Source of the DNA: Deltaproteobacteria bacterium
Lineage (GTDB): Bacteria > Desulfobacterota > Syntrophia > Syntrophales > UBA5619
DNA length: 64,000 bases
Assembly: GCA_021372415.1 (NCBI GenBank)
Contig: JAJFUM010000225.1
Coordinates: 1-64,000 of the forward strand
Reading direction: 5' to 3'
Shown: positions 22,103 to 30,461 of the stretch, one piece after another
Layout: every line of letters begins with the position of its first letter
Position numbering within the stretch: the stretch's first letter is position 1
Program-made: the position numbers and the translations under genes
Notes under the pieces: generated by a model
What the model was told of the DNA's origin: nothing
Database searches by the model: none
Seen by the model: only the letters and a program-made list of their open reading frames with translations

Positions 22103-23404
22103 ATGACCTATTCTGATACGCTGGCGTACCTCTCAAGCCTCAACAAGATGGGGATCCGTCTCGGTCTCGAGCCGATTTGCCGGCTTTTGGAGCGTCTCGG
22201 CCATCCTCAGAAGGGTTATGCCTCTATTCTGATTGCCGGGACCAACGGCAAGGGTTCGGTGGCGGCCATGACGGCCTCGATCCTGAATGCCGGCGGGTTC
22301 AAAACGGGACTGTACACCTCTCCGGACCTGATCGAGTTCAGGGAAAGGATCCGGATCAACGGCGAGATGATCGATCCGGGAGAAGCAGCCGTCTGTGCGC
22401 AAGAGGTGAAGGCGGCGTTGGTCGAGGAAATGAGTTATTTTGAATTCCTCACCGCGATGGCCTTCCTTCATTTCCGCCGGCAGGGCATCGATATCGCCGT
22501 CCTGGAGGTCGGGATGGGGGGACGGCTCGACGCTACCAATGTGGTGGCCCCCCTCGTTTCGGTCATTACCAATATTTCCTTAGAACATCAAGAGTATCTC
22601 GGCAGAAGGTTGGAAGACATTGCGCGGGAGAAAGGCGGGATCATCAAAGCAAAGGGGGTCTGCCTTACCGCGGCCCGGCAACGGCCGGTCCTGGAAACCC
22701 TGCAGGGGATCTGCCGTGAAAAAGGGGCTACCCTCTACCGGCTCGGGAAGGAGTTCCACACAAGGACCCATCGGGACGGAACCTTTTCCTACCGGGGCAT
22801 CCAAAGACGCTGGGAAAGACTGGTCTGCCCGCTGGCGGGTCGTCATCAATACGCGAATGCGGCCTTGGCCCTAGGTGCCATCGAACGGATCGGCCATGCC
22901 GGGTTCAGTGTGAACGAGGAGGCCGTGGCCGAGGGGCTCAGGGGGACAAGATGGGAGGGCCGGTTGGAGCGCCTCCAGTCCGAACCGGTCTTGCTTGTGG
23001 ACGGCGCCCACAACCCGGCCGGCGCGGCGACCCTTCAGAGGGCGCTGAAAAGGGAGTATCCTTATCGCCGCCTCTGGTTGATCTTCGGCGTGCTCGGGGA
23101 CAAGGATTATCGGGCCATGGCCAGGAAACTCTTTCCCATGGCCGACCGGGTTGTCCTCACCCGTCCCGCGAGCGACAGGGCCCTGCCGCTGGAAACGTTG
23201 TTGCCACTGGCCCGAAACTTCCAGCGGAATGTGGAGGCCATCGAAAAACCGGGCGATGCGCTGCAATACGTCCTTTCCCGGGCTTCCGGGGAGGATATCG
23301 TCTGTGTCGCGGGTTCCCTGTACTTGGTGGGGGAGATCAAGAAGATCCATCAAAACGGCGTCCTGCCTGGGACCGCTGGATGCAATCGGGATGGGATGGG
23401 ATAA
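22103..23404 (+). CDS. folC: Folylpolyglutamate / dihydrofolate synthase
   Basis: An ATP-dependent Mur-ligase-family enzyme, 433 aa, that adds glutamate to folates and often also to dihydropteroate. The P-loop GTNGKGS is at residues 46-52, and the omega-loop, GRLDATNVV and HNPAGA motifs typical of FolC follow in order. The N-terminal GIRLGLEPI segment is also normal. The ATG is at 22103. The gene lies 49 bases after the EF-Tu-like protein and 19 before lptD, suggesting one transcription unit. Whether it has both activities cannot be decided from sequence. Confidence 0.94.
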   Translation: MTYSDTLAYLSSLNKMGIRLGLEPICRLLERLGHPQKGYASILIAGTNGKGSVAAMTASILNAGGFKTGLYTSPDLIEFRERIRINGEMIDPGEAAVCAQEVKAALVEEMSYFEFLTAMAFLHFRRQGIDIAVLEVGMGGRLDATNVVAPLVSVITNISLEHQEYLGRRLEDIAREKGGIIKAKGVCLTAARQRPVLETLQGICREKGATLYRLGKEFHTRTHRDGTFSYRGIQRRWERLVCPLAGRHQYANAALALGAIERIGHAGFSVNEEAVAEGLRGTRWEGRLERLQSEPVLLVDGAHNPAGAATLQRALKREYPYRRLWLIFGVLGDKDYRAMARKLFPMADRVVLTRPASDRALPLETLLPLARNFQRNVEAIEKPGDALQYVLSRASGEDIVCVAGSLYLVGEIKKIHQNGVLPGTAGCNRDGMG

Positions 23405-23423
23405 GGGGAAGAGGGATCGGTTC

Positions 23424-25616
23424 ATGTTGAAGTGGCGGGCAATTTTCGGTGTGTTGCTGGTCTTGGTTCCGCTCCTGGTCGCGTCTCCCGCCTTTCCGGC
23501 CGGCGAGAAGGGCGTTACCGAGGGGCCAGTCGACATCGAGGCGGACAGCATCTCCTATGACGGGGAACAGGACAGCGTCCACGCCTCTGGAAATGTTCTG
23601 ATCACGTTCACCGGCGGATATCTGAAGGCGGACCGGGCAACCATCTTCCGTGCCACCAACAAAGCCCTGGCCGAGGGCAACGTGTTTCTGAAGAGCGATC
23701 AGGATCTGCTCGAAGGCCGGAAGGTCCTTTTCGACACCGTGACCAAGATCGGTACGGTGGACGACGGCAAGATGTTTCTTGCCCAGAACCACTACTACAT
23801 CCGGGGAGAGAAGATCGAGAAGAAGGGCCCGGCGGACTACCGGCTGGAAAAAGGCACGATCACAACCTGCGACGGGGATAAGCCGGACTGGAGCATTGTG
23901 GGAAGCCAGATCGACCTGACCGTGGACGGTTACGGCACGATCAAGCACGGACGGCTGCGCGCCGGGGATTATCCGATTTTCTATACCCCCTACATGGTTT
24001 TCCCCGCCAAAACCCAACGCCAGTCCGGACTGCTCTTCCCCACCCTGACCTACTCCCGGGACAAGAACGGGATGGACATCGAATTGCCCTTCTACTGGGC
24101 CATCTCCGAGAGCACGGACGCCACCTTCTACCAGCGGTACATGTCTGAGCGCGGTTTCAAGGAAGGGGTGGAGTTCCGTTATTATCCGTCCCAGGATACC
24201 TTCGGGACCCTTTACTTCGACTTCCTCAACGACACGAAGCAGGTCAAGGAAACCGTCGGGTCGATCAGCCGTGACTGGCAGGAATCGCAGAAACGCTGGT
24301 CCTTCTACCTCAACCACGAGACGAACTTCAGTCCCACGTTCTCCATCCGGAGCGATATCCGCCGGGTTTCCGACCACTGGTATTTCAAGGACTTCTCCGC
24401 GAGCAACTACTACCTGAACAACTATGCCCCCAGCAGCACGAGCCCGTTCTCCCGCATCTCCTTCGTGGGGGACGAGAGCCTCGGGTCCCTGGAGTCCACG
24501 GTCCGTCTGACCAAGAACTGGTCCCTCTATAACCTGACGGCCGTTGCACGCTATACCGACGACCTCTCCTCGCAGACCAATGATGCCACCCTCCAGAAGT
24601 ATCCGGAGGTGATCCTGACGGGATTCAGGCAGCCCCTCTTCAGGGGCAGTCCGCTGCAGTACAATTTTTCGGCCACCTACGACAACTTCTACCGCCAGGA
24701 GGGACAGAAGGGTCATCTGTGGGAGGTTGCTCCGACCTTTTACTGGCCTTTGAAATGGGGGCCCTATCTTCAGGCGACACCACAGGTTGGATTCACGGGG
24801 AGCCTCTGGGAACGGACCGACAACCTGGAGGGCAGGGACAAAAATGGAGATCGGGAGGTGTTCCAGACAGGCGCCACCCTCTCTTCCGAGGTCAGCAGGG
24901 TCTTCAATGTCAATGCATTCGGGATTGATAAAATCCAGCATGCGATCAGGCCGGAGGTTACCTATACCTACATCCCCGAGGCCTCTCAGAGCTACCTTCC
25001 CGATTATATGTCCAGCATTTCAGCCGCGAACAGCCTCACCTATGCCCTGACCAACACGGTTACCTCCCGGTCAACAGGGCCTGATGGAAAGAAAACCTAC
25101 CGGGAGCTGATGCGATTGAAGCTTTATCAGACCTATGACATCATCGAAAGCCGCCGGGACGTGACGAGCGGGGCCGCCGACAACCGCCCCTTCAGCGACT
25201 TGGGCCTGGAGTTCGACCTCTCCCCGATCCCGCATCTGTCCATGGCGGCCCGGAACATTTACAGCGTCAATTCCGGCATCTGGAAACAGACCAACTACGA
25301 TCTGGCCGTTTCGGACAACCGGGGTGATTCCGCCACCCTAGGGTATCGGTATACCCAGGACAGCATCGAGGAGATCAATCTGGCGCTGAGGGCCACGGTG
25401 ACGTCCGCCCTGGATGTGGCCTATGTCCTGAGACGGAACCTTCTGGACCGGAAGACCATCGACGCCACCTATGGCATCCGGTACCGGAAGCAATGCTGGA
25501 TCTTTGAATTGAACCTCACCGACACATCGACCGACCGGGCGTTCATGTTCTATATCTCACTCTTGGGATTGGGAAGGACCGGCGGCGGGGTTTCCCTTTC
25601 GAAACCGGCACAATAG
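23424..25616 (+). CDS. lptD: LPS-assembly outer-membrane protein LptD
   Basis: LptD, 730 aa, the beta-barrel that inserts lipopolysaccharide into the outer leaflet of the outer membrane with LptE. A signal peptide occupies about residues 1-26 (a hydrophobic VLLVLVPLLVASPAFPA segment). Next comes an LptA-like beta-jellyroll domain (VDIEADSISYDGEQDSVHASG, in part) and a long barrel region rich in alternating aromatic and polar strands. ATG 23424 is chosen because the signal peptide begins there; a frame extension to 23151 lies within folC. Its presence shows a diderm, LPS-bearing envelope. It is slightly shorter than the E. coli protein. Confidence 0.92.
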   Translation: MLKWRAIFGVLLVLVPLLVASPAFPAGEKGVTEGPVDIEADSISYDGEQDSVHASGNVLITFTGGYLKADRATIFRATNKALAEGNVFLKSDQDLLEGRKVLFDTVTKIGTVDDGKMFLAQNHYYIRGEKIEKKGPADYRLEKGTITTCDGDKPDWSIVGSQIDLTVDGYGTIKHGRLRAGDYPIFYTPYMVFPAKTQRQSGLLFPTLTYSRDKNGMDIELPFYWAISESTDATFYQRYMSERGFKEGVEFRYYPSQDTFGTLYFDFLNDTKQVKETVGSISRDWQESQKRWSFYLNHETNFSPTFSIRSDIRRVSDHWYFKDFSASNYYLNNYAPSSTSPFSRISFVGDESLGSLESTVRLTKNWSLYNLTAVARYTDDLSSQTNDATLQKYPEVILTGFRQPLFRGSPLQYNFSATYDNFYRQEGQKGHLWEVAPTFYWPLKWGPYLQATPQVGFTGSLWERTDNLEGRDKNGDREVFQTGATLSSEVSRVFNVNAFGIDKIQHAIRPEVTYTYIPEASQSYLPDYMSSISAANSLTYALTNTVTSRSTGPDGKKTYRELMRLKLYQTYDIIESRRDVTSGAADNRPFSDLGLEFDLSPIPHLSMAARNIYSVNSGIWKQTNYDLAVSDNRGDSATLGYRYTQDSIEEINLALRATVTSALDVAYVLRRNLLDRKTIDATYGIRYRKQCWIFELNLTDTSTDRAFMFYISLLGLGRTGGGVSLSKPAQ

Positions 25617-25674
25617 GGACCCACAGGCCTTTAAGGGCCCGCCCCGTATTTTTGAATTCGGTACAGGTTTTTCC

Positions 25675-25703
25675 TTGACAAAATGGGCAAAATTGCGTAT
25701 CAA
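25675..25703 (+). promoter_or_regulatory. Sigma-70 promoter for rplM-rpsI
   Basis: TTGACA (25675-25680), a 17-base spacer and TATCAA (25698-25703) lie 36 bases upstream of the rplM ATG. The -35 box is perfect and the -10 box matches consensus at four of six positions. Confidence 0.65.
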
Positions 25704-25738
25704 CTCAGTTTCAAATTCATGAAACCTGTGGTGAACTT

Positions 25739-26167
25739 ATGAAGACGTATTACGCTAAACAGGAAGACGTTGCCCGCGATTGGTATCTTGTCGATGCCCA
25801 GGACAAGGTCCTCGGAAGGCTGGCGAGCGGGATCGCTCACCGTCTGAGGGGCAAGCACAAGGCCATTTACGCGCCTTATATGGACGCAGGCGATTTTGTG
25901 ATTGTGATCAATGCCGAGAAGATCAGCCTCACCGGCAAGAAATTGACGGACAAGGTCTATTACCACCATTCCGGGTATCCCGGTGGGCTGAAGGCCATGA
26001 CGGCGGGGAAGATGCTCAAAGAAAAACCCGAAGAATTGCTGCGGACGGCCGTAAAGGGGATGCTCCCGAAGAATACGTTGGGAAGGGCCATGCTGAAGAA
26101 ACTGAAGATCTACGCCGGAGGCGACCATCCGCATGAGGCACAATGCCCCCGTGTTCTTGATCTGTAA
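25739..26167 (+). CDS. rplM: 50S ribosomal protein L13
   Basis: uL13, 142 aa, an early-assembly 23S rRNA binder. The [17 protein letters not shown] segment, the [11 protein letters not shown] loop and the [19 protein letters not shown] region are diagnostic. ATG 25739 sits close behind a good -35/-10 promoter. The gene pairs with rpsI, as in most bacteria, away from the main ribosomal cluster. Confidence 0.98.
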   Translation: MKTYYAKQEDVARDWYLVDAQDKVLGRLASGIAHRLRGKHKAIYAPYMDAGDFVIVINAEKISLTGKKLTDKVYYHHSGYPGGLKAMTAGKMLKEKPEELLRTAVKGMLPKNTLGRAMLKKLKIYAGGDHPHEAQCPRVLDL

Positions 26168-26217
26168 GCTTCCCGGGGAGGGACATCTGGTCTGCTGAGA
26201 CTTTTGTGGAGAGGGAT

Positions 26218-26610
26218 ATGACGGAAAAACGGTTTTACGCAACAGGGAAGAGGAAAAGCGCCATTGCCAGGATTTACATGAAGGAGGGCACGGGTGTCCT
26301 TCAGGTGAACAAGCGCAATTTCGACGACTACTTCACAAGGGACAGCTTGAAGATGCTCATTCAGCAACCCTTAGAGATGACAGGGAAGAAGGGACAGTTC
26401 GACTTTTACATCAACGTCGAAGGGGGAGGCGTTGCCGGCCAGGCGGGAGCCATCAAGCACGGCATCTCCAAAGTCCTGGTGGAATACGACATGGAACTGC
26501 GCCCGGCTCTCAAAAAGGCCGGCTTCCTGACCCGCGATTCGCGGTGCAAGGAAAGGAAAAAATACGGTCAGCCGGGGGCCAGGAAACGGTTCCAGTTCTC
26601 AAAGAGATAA
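26218..26610 (+). CDS. rpsI: 30S ribosomal protein S9
   Basis: uS9, 130 aa, whose C-terminal tail reaches the P-site tRNA. The [17 protein letters not shown] start, the [18 protein letters not shown] centre and the terminal [16 protein letters not shown] with its tRNA-contacting Arg are present. I chose ATG 26218 with a GGAG site about six bases upstream; GTG 26206 is an in-frame alternative. A strong terminator follows eight bases after the stop, ending the rplM-rpsI unit. Confidence 0.97.
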   Translation: MTEKRFYATGKRKSAIARIYMKEGTGVLQVNKRNFDDYFTRDSLKMLIQQPLEMTGKKGQFDFYINVEGGGVAGQAGAIKHGISKVLVEYDMELRPALKKAGFLTRDSRCKERKKYGQPGARKRFQFSKR

Positions 26611-26617
26611 CATCCCA

Positions 26618-26643
26618 GGGAGGCTGAAGCCTCCCTTTTTTTT
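26618..26643 (+). terminator. Intrinsic terminator after rpsI
   Basis: The stem GGGAGGCT (26618-26625) pairs with AGCCTCCC (26628-26635), in effect closing a TGAA tetraloop, and is followed by eight T residues (26636-26643). This is a textbook terminator. Confidence 0.95.
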
Positions 26644-26664
26644 CGAGACCGAGGAGACCATCGC

Positions 26665-27702
26665 GTGATCAAGGTTGCCATTTACGGGGGGAGCGGGTAC
26701 ACCGGACAGGAACTCCTAAGACTGCTCTTGGACCATCCGGGCGTTGAGGTGGTGGCCACGACCTCCCGGCGTTATGCCCGGACCCCGGTTGCAGAGGTCT
26801 ATCCCCAGTTCCTGGGCCTGACGGATCTGACTTTCACCGATGCCTCTCCAGAAACGGTGGCGGGATTGGCCGATCTGGTCTTCCTGGCCCTTCCGCACGG
26901 CGTTTCCATGGACATGGCTCCCGCCTTTGTCGGGACTGGACGGAAGGTCATCGATCTCAGCGCCGATTTCCGGATCCGGGATGCCGGGGTTTACGGGGCC
27001 TGGTACGGCCCGCACCGGGCGGTGGAGACGCTCCAGGGGACCGTCTACGGCCTTCCCGAGATCCACCGGGAAGAGATCCGCAGGGCCAGCTTTGTCGCCA
27101 ATCCGGGCTGCTATCCCACCAGCATCATCCTGGGGCTGGCGCCGGTCCTGAAGTCGCAATGGATCGATCCCGCCTCCGTCATCGCTGATTCCAAATCCGG
27201 AGTCAGTGGGGCCGGACGGGAACCTCAGATCGGTTCGCTTTTTTGCGAGGTCGACGGCGCCTTCAAGGCTTACAAGGTCGGAAATCATCGGCACACGCCC
27301 GAGATCGAGCAGGAGCTTAGCCTGCTGGCGGGCAGGGCGATGACGATCTCCTTCACGCCGCATCTCCTGCCTGTGAAGAGGGGGATCCTGAGCACGATCT
27401 ACGCAACCATCACCCATAAGGCGAGTCTTGAGGAAGTGACGTCCCTCTATCAGGACTATTACCGGGAGGAGCCCTTTGTCCGGATCTGCCGCGCCGGCCA
27501 GGTTCCCAATCTCTCCTCCGTCGTCGGTTCGAATTTCTGTGACATCGGGGTGACTGTCGATAAGAGGACCGGACGGCTCATCGTGGTGTCGGTGATCGAC
27601 AATCTGATCAAAGGGGCCTCGGGGCAGGCGATCCAGAACATGAATCTCATGTCGGGCCTCGATGAAAAGACCGGCCTTCCCGTTGTCGCCCTGTTCCCAT
27701 AG
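26665..27702 (+). CDS. argC: N-acetyl-gamma-glutamyl-phosphate reductase
   Basis: The NADPH-dependent third step of arginine biosynthesis, 345 aa. The Rossmann nucleotide-binding segment VAIYGGSGYTGQELLRLL starts at residue 4. The catalytic cysteine is Cys149 in the NPGCYPTS motif, and the later HRHTPEIEQ segment carries the conserved His. The start is GTG at 26665, with a GAGGAGA site seven bases upstream. It follows the rpsI terminator and precedes cysS by 17 bases, so argC, cysS and the desulfurase gene may be co-transcribed. No other arg genes are nearby. Confidence 0.95.
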   Translation: MIKVAIYGGSGYTGQELLRLLLDHPGVEVVATTSRRYARTPVAEVYPQFLGLTDLTFTDASPETVAGLADLVFLALPHGVSMDMAPAFVGTGRKVIDLSADFRIRDAGVYGAWYGPHRAVETLQGTVYGLPEIHREEIRRASFVANPGCYPTSIILGLAPVLKSQWIDPASVIADSKSGVSGAGREPQIGSLFCEVDGAFKAYKVGNHRHTPEIEQELSLLAGRAMTISFTPHLLPVKRGILSTIYATITHKASLEEVTSLYQDYYREEPFVRICRAGQVPNLSSVVGSNFCDIGVTVDKRTGRLIVVSVIDNLIKGASGQAIQNMNLMSGLDEKTGLPVVALFP

Positions 27703-27719
27703 CCTGTCTGGAGGATTCG

Positions 27720-29183
27720 ATGTCCCTGAGGGTGTACAATACCCAGTCCAGGAAAAAGGAGGAGTTCGTTCCCCTTCGCGAGGGGAAAGCCGGCCTCTAT
27801 GCCTGCGGGATCACGGCTTACGACTTCTGCCATATTGGCCATGCGCGCTCGGCAGTGGTCTTCGATGTGATTACCCGGTATCTGCGCTACTGCGGTTATG
27901 AGGTGACCTACGTCAAGAACTTCACGGACGTCGACGACAAGATCATCGATCGCGCCCGTCGTGAAAAGAAGGGAATCGCCGAGATCGCGGAGCGCTTTAT
28001 TACCGAGCACGACCGGGACATGGCGGCCCTCAATGTATCCCCTCCCACCCAGAGTCCCAGGGCCACGGCACACATCGATGGGATGATCGATCTGGTAAGG
28101 ACGCTGATCGCCAAAGGGCTCGCCTACGAGATGGGCGGGGACGTCTATTTTGCCGTTGAGAAGTTTCCGTCCTATGGCAAGCTCTCCGGCCGCAATCTCC
28201 AAGACATGATGGCCGGGGCCCGGATCGACGTGAACGACAGGAAACGCAATCCCTATGACTTCGCCCTCTGGAAGGCCAGCAAAGAGGGAGAACCCTTCTG
28301 GGAAAGCCCCTGGGGTCGAGGCCGCCCCGGCTGGCATCTGGAATGCTCCGTGATGAGCCAGCACTATCTCGGTCCGGCTTTCGATATCCATGGAGGCGGC
28401 GAAGACCTGATCTTCCCCCACCATGAAAATGAGGTGGCCCAGTCGGAAGGGGCGACAGGCGTGCCTCTGGCCCGGTATTGGATCCATAACGGATTTGTCC
28501 GGGTCAATGACGAGAAGATGTCCAAGTCCCTCGGGAACTTCTTCACCATCCGGGATGTCCTTAAGCAGTACCATCCGGAGGTGCTCCGGCTTTTCCTTCT
28601 GCAGAGCCATTACCGCAGTCCCGTGGATTTTTCCGATGCCGCTCTGGCCGAATCCAGGCAGGGGTTGAACCGCTTCTATGCGGTCCTCGATGCGATCGAG
28701 GCTCTGAATCCTGACGCTCCTCCCGACGGAGAGGCGACGCTCTCGGCGAGAGACCGGGAATGGATCGCCCAGATCGAAACGCTCCCGGAGCGGTTCCGGG
28801 AGGCGATGGACGATGATTTCAACACGGCCCGAGCGATCGGGTATCTCTTTGATGCGGTCCGCCTGATCAATACCGCCCTGGCCTCAAGGAAGGAACCCGT
28901 CTCCCCGGAGGTCCTGAAACGGAGTGGCCAAATCCTCAAGGAGGTCGGGTCGGTCCTGGGATTCTTCCGGGAGTCGTCTGAAACCTATTTGAGGCTGGAT
29001 CGGGAACGCGAGGCGGCCAAACGCGGGCTGTTTCCTGCCGAGATCGAGGCTCGGATCGCCGAACGGAGGGCCGCCCGCGAGGCGAAGGCCTGGCAAGAGG
29101 CCGATGCAATCCGCAAGGAATTGGCCGACCGGGGGGTGATCCTCCAGGACGGGCCGGCGGCGACGACCTGGTCGATTCCTTAG
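27720..29183 (+). CDS. cysS: Cysteinyl-tRNA synthetase
   Basis: Class I synthetase charging tRNA-Cys, 487 aa, a normal length. The zinc ligand Cys29 precedes the HIGH motif at residues 38-41, and the KMSKS motif is at 266-270. The HHENEVAQSE segment supplies other zinc-site residues. The start is ATG 27720 after a CTGGAGG site. It is followed by a cysteine desulfurase gene after only three bases, a pairing that links cysteine use in translation and sulfur transfer. Confidence 0.97.
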   Translation: MSLRVYNTQSRKKEEFVPLREGKAGLYACGITAYDFCHIGHARSAVVFDVITRYLRYCGYEVTYVKNFTDVDDKIIDRARREKKGIAEIAERFITEHDRDMAALNVSPPTQSPRATAHIDGMIDLVRTLIAKGLAYEMGGDVYFAVEKFPSYGKLSGRNLQDMMAGARIDVNDRKRNPYDFALWKASKEGEPFWESPWGRGRPGWHLECSVMSQHYLGPAFDIHGGGEDLIFPHHENEVAQSEGATGVPLARYWIHNGFVRVNDEKMSKSLGNFFTIRDVLKQYHPEVLRLFLLQSHYRSPVDFSDAALAESRQGLNRFYAVLDAIEALNPDAPPDGEATLSARDREWIAQIETLPERFREAMDDDFNTARAIGYLFDAVRLINTALASRKEPVSPEVLKRSGQILKEVGSVLGFFRESSETYLRLDREREAAKRGLFPAEIEARIAERRAAREAKAWQEADAIRKELADRGVILQDGPAATTWSIP

Positions 29184-29186
29184 CCC

Positions 29187-30326
29187 ATGGAAACCATCTA
29201 TCTCGATCACAGTGCGACGACGCCTGTCCACCCGGAGGTCCTCGGGGCGATGATGACCTATTTCGGGCATCACTTCGGCAATGCCTCCAGCATCCACCGC
29301 GAGGGGCGCTTCGCCCGGGAGGCCGTGGAGGCGGCTCGGTTTCAGGTAGCGGCGCTGATCGGGGCCGATCCGGCGGAGATCGTCTTCACCGGCGGGGGGA
29401 CGGAGGCCGACAACCTGGCGATCCTTGGATCGGCCTTTGCCGAACAGGCCGGACGGAACCACATCATCACCACGGCGATCGAGCACCATGCCGTGGAAAA
29501 CGCCTGCCGCCATCTCGAAAGCCAGGGGTTTGAGGTGACATGGCTCCCCGTTGACGGCCAGGGGCGGGTGAGCCCGGAATCCGTCGAGAAGGCCATCACG
29601 GCAAAGACCTTCCTCATCACCGTCATGCACGCCAACAACGAAATAGGGACCGTCGAGCCGCTTCAAGAGATCGGTGCGATCTCCCGATCGAAGGGGATCC
29701 TCCTGCACACCGATGCTGTCCAGAGCGTCGGCAAGATCCCCGTCCGGGTCGATGAACTCGGGGTCGATCTTCTCTCGCTGGCCGGCCACAAGATCTACGG
29801 TCCGAAGGGGACGGGAGCCCTTTACGTCCGCAGGGGAACGGTGCTCAAGCCAATCACCTTCGGCGGCCACCAGGAAGGGGGGATGCGTCACGGTACCGAG
29901 AACATTCCCGGCGTGGTGGGCCTTGGGAAGGCCTGCCAGATCGCTTTGCGGGACCTGGATACCCAGAGAGCCCATCTGGAAGGGCTCCGTGACCTCCTCC
30001 TAACGAAAATCTGCGAAGGGATCCCCGATGCCCATGTGAACGGCCACCCGAACGGGCGACTGCCGCACCTGCTGAGTGTTTCCTTTGCCGGGATCTCCGG
30101 CGAGGCGTTGGTCCGGGAGTTGGATCTTCGCGGAGTCGCCGTTTCCGCCGGTTCTGCCTGTACGGCGGGATCGACGAAGATTTCCCACGTCCTGGCCGCC
30201 CTGGGGATGGAGGAAGCCCTGGCCGTGGGGACCCTTCGTTTCAGCATGGGACGGGACAACACGCCGGCCGAGGTCTTGCAGGCCGCTTCGCTCCTGAAGA
30301 GACTCGTCAACAGGCGGCGGATGTAA
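29187..30326 (+). CDS. Cysteine desulfurase, NifS/IscS type
   Basis: A pyridoxal-phosphate enzyme, 379 aa, that removes sulfur from cysteine for Fe-S clusters or tRNA thiolation. The PLP lysine is Lys202 in the LAGHKIYGPKG motif, and the mobile catalytic loop has Cys325 in GSACTAG. The N-terminal IYLDHSATTPVHPEV segment is typical of the group I (NifS/IscS) class. No scaffold gene (iscU or nifU) or mnmA is visible beside it, so the acceptor is unclear and I leave the symbol blank. Its ATG is three bases after cysS. Confidence 0.92.
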   Translation: METIYLDHSATTPVHPEVLGAMMTYFGHHFGNASSIHREGRFAREAVEAARFQVAALIGADPAEIVFTGGGTEADNLAILGSAFAEQAGRNHIITTAIEHHAVENACRHLESQGFEVTWLPVDGQGRVSPESVEKAITAKTFLITVMHANNEIGTVEPLQEIGAISRSKGILLHTDAVQSVGKIPVRVDELGVDLLSLAGHKIYGPKGTGALYVRRGTVLKPITFGGHQEGGMRHGTENIPGVVGLGKACQIALRDLDTQRAHLEGLRDLLLTKICEGIPDAHVNGHPNGRLPHLLSVSFAGISGEALVRELDLRGVAVSAGSACTAGSTKISHVLAALGMEEALAVGTLRFSMGRDNTPAEVLQAASLLKRLVNRRRM

Positions 30327-30461
30327 TGTGCGGCCGTCCCACCGGTCCCGGAAATTTCCTCGCAATGGCACCCTTGAAATCCCTCCGAGCCTGACCTCAC
30401 GAAGTGCCGGAACGTGCCCCTCATTGATGGTTCCCGACCGTGGATCTGTGGGGTATGAGAG

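Noticed and set aside
25625-25655. Terminator after lptD
   Set aside because: GGCCT-TTAA-GGGCC can form only a short stem with a wobble pair, and the T run is distant; too weak to list.
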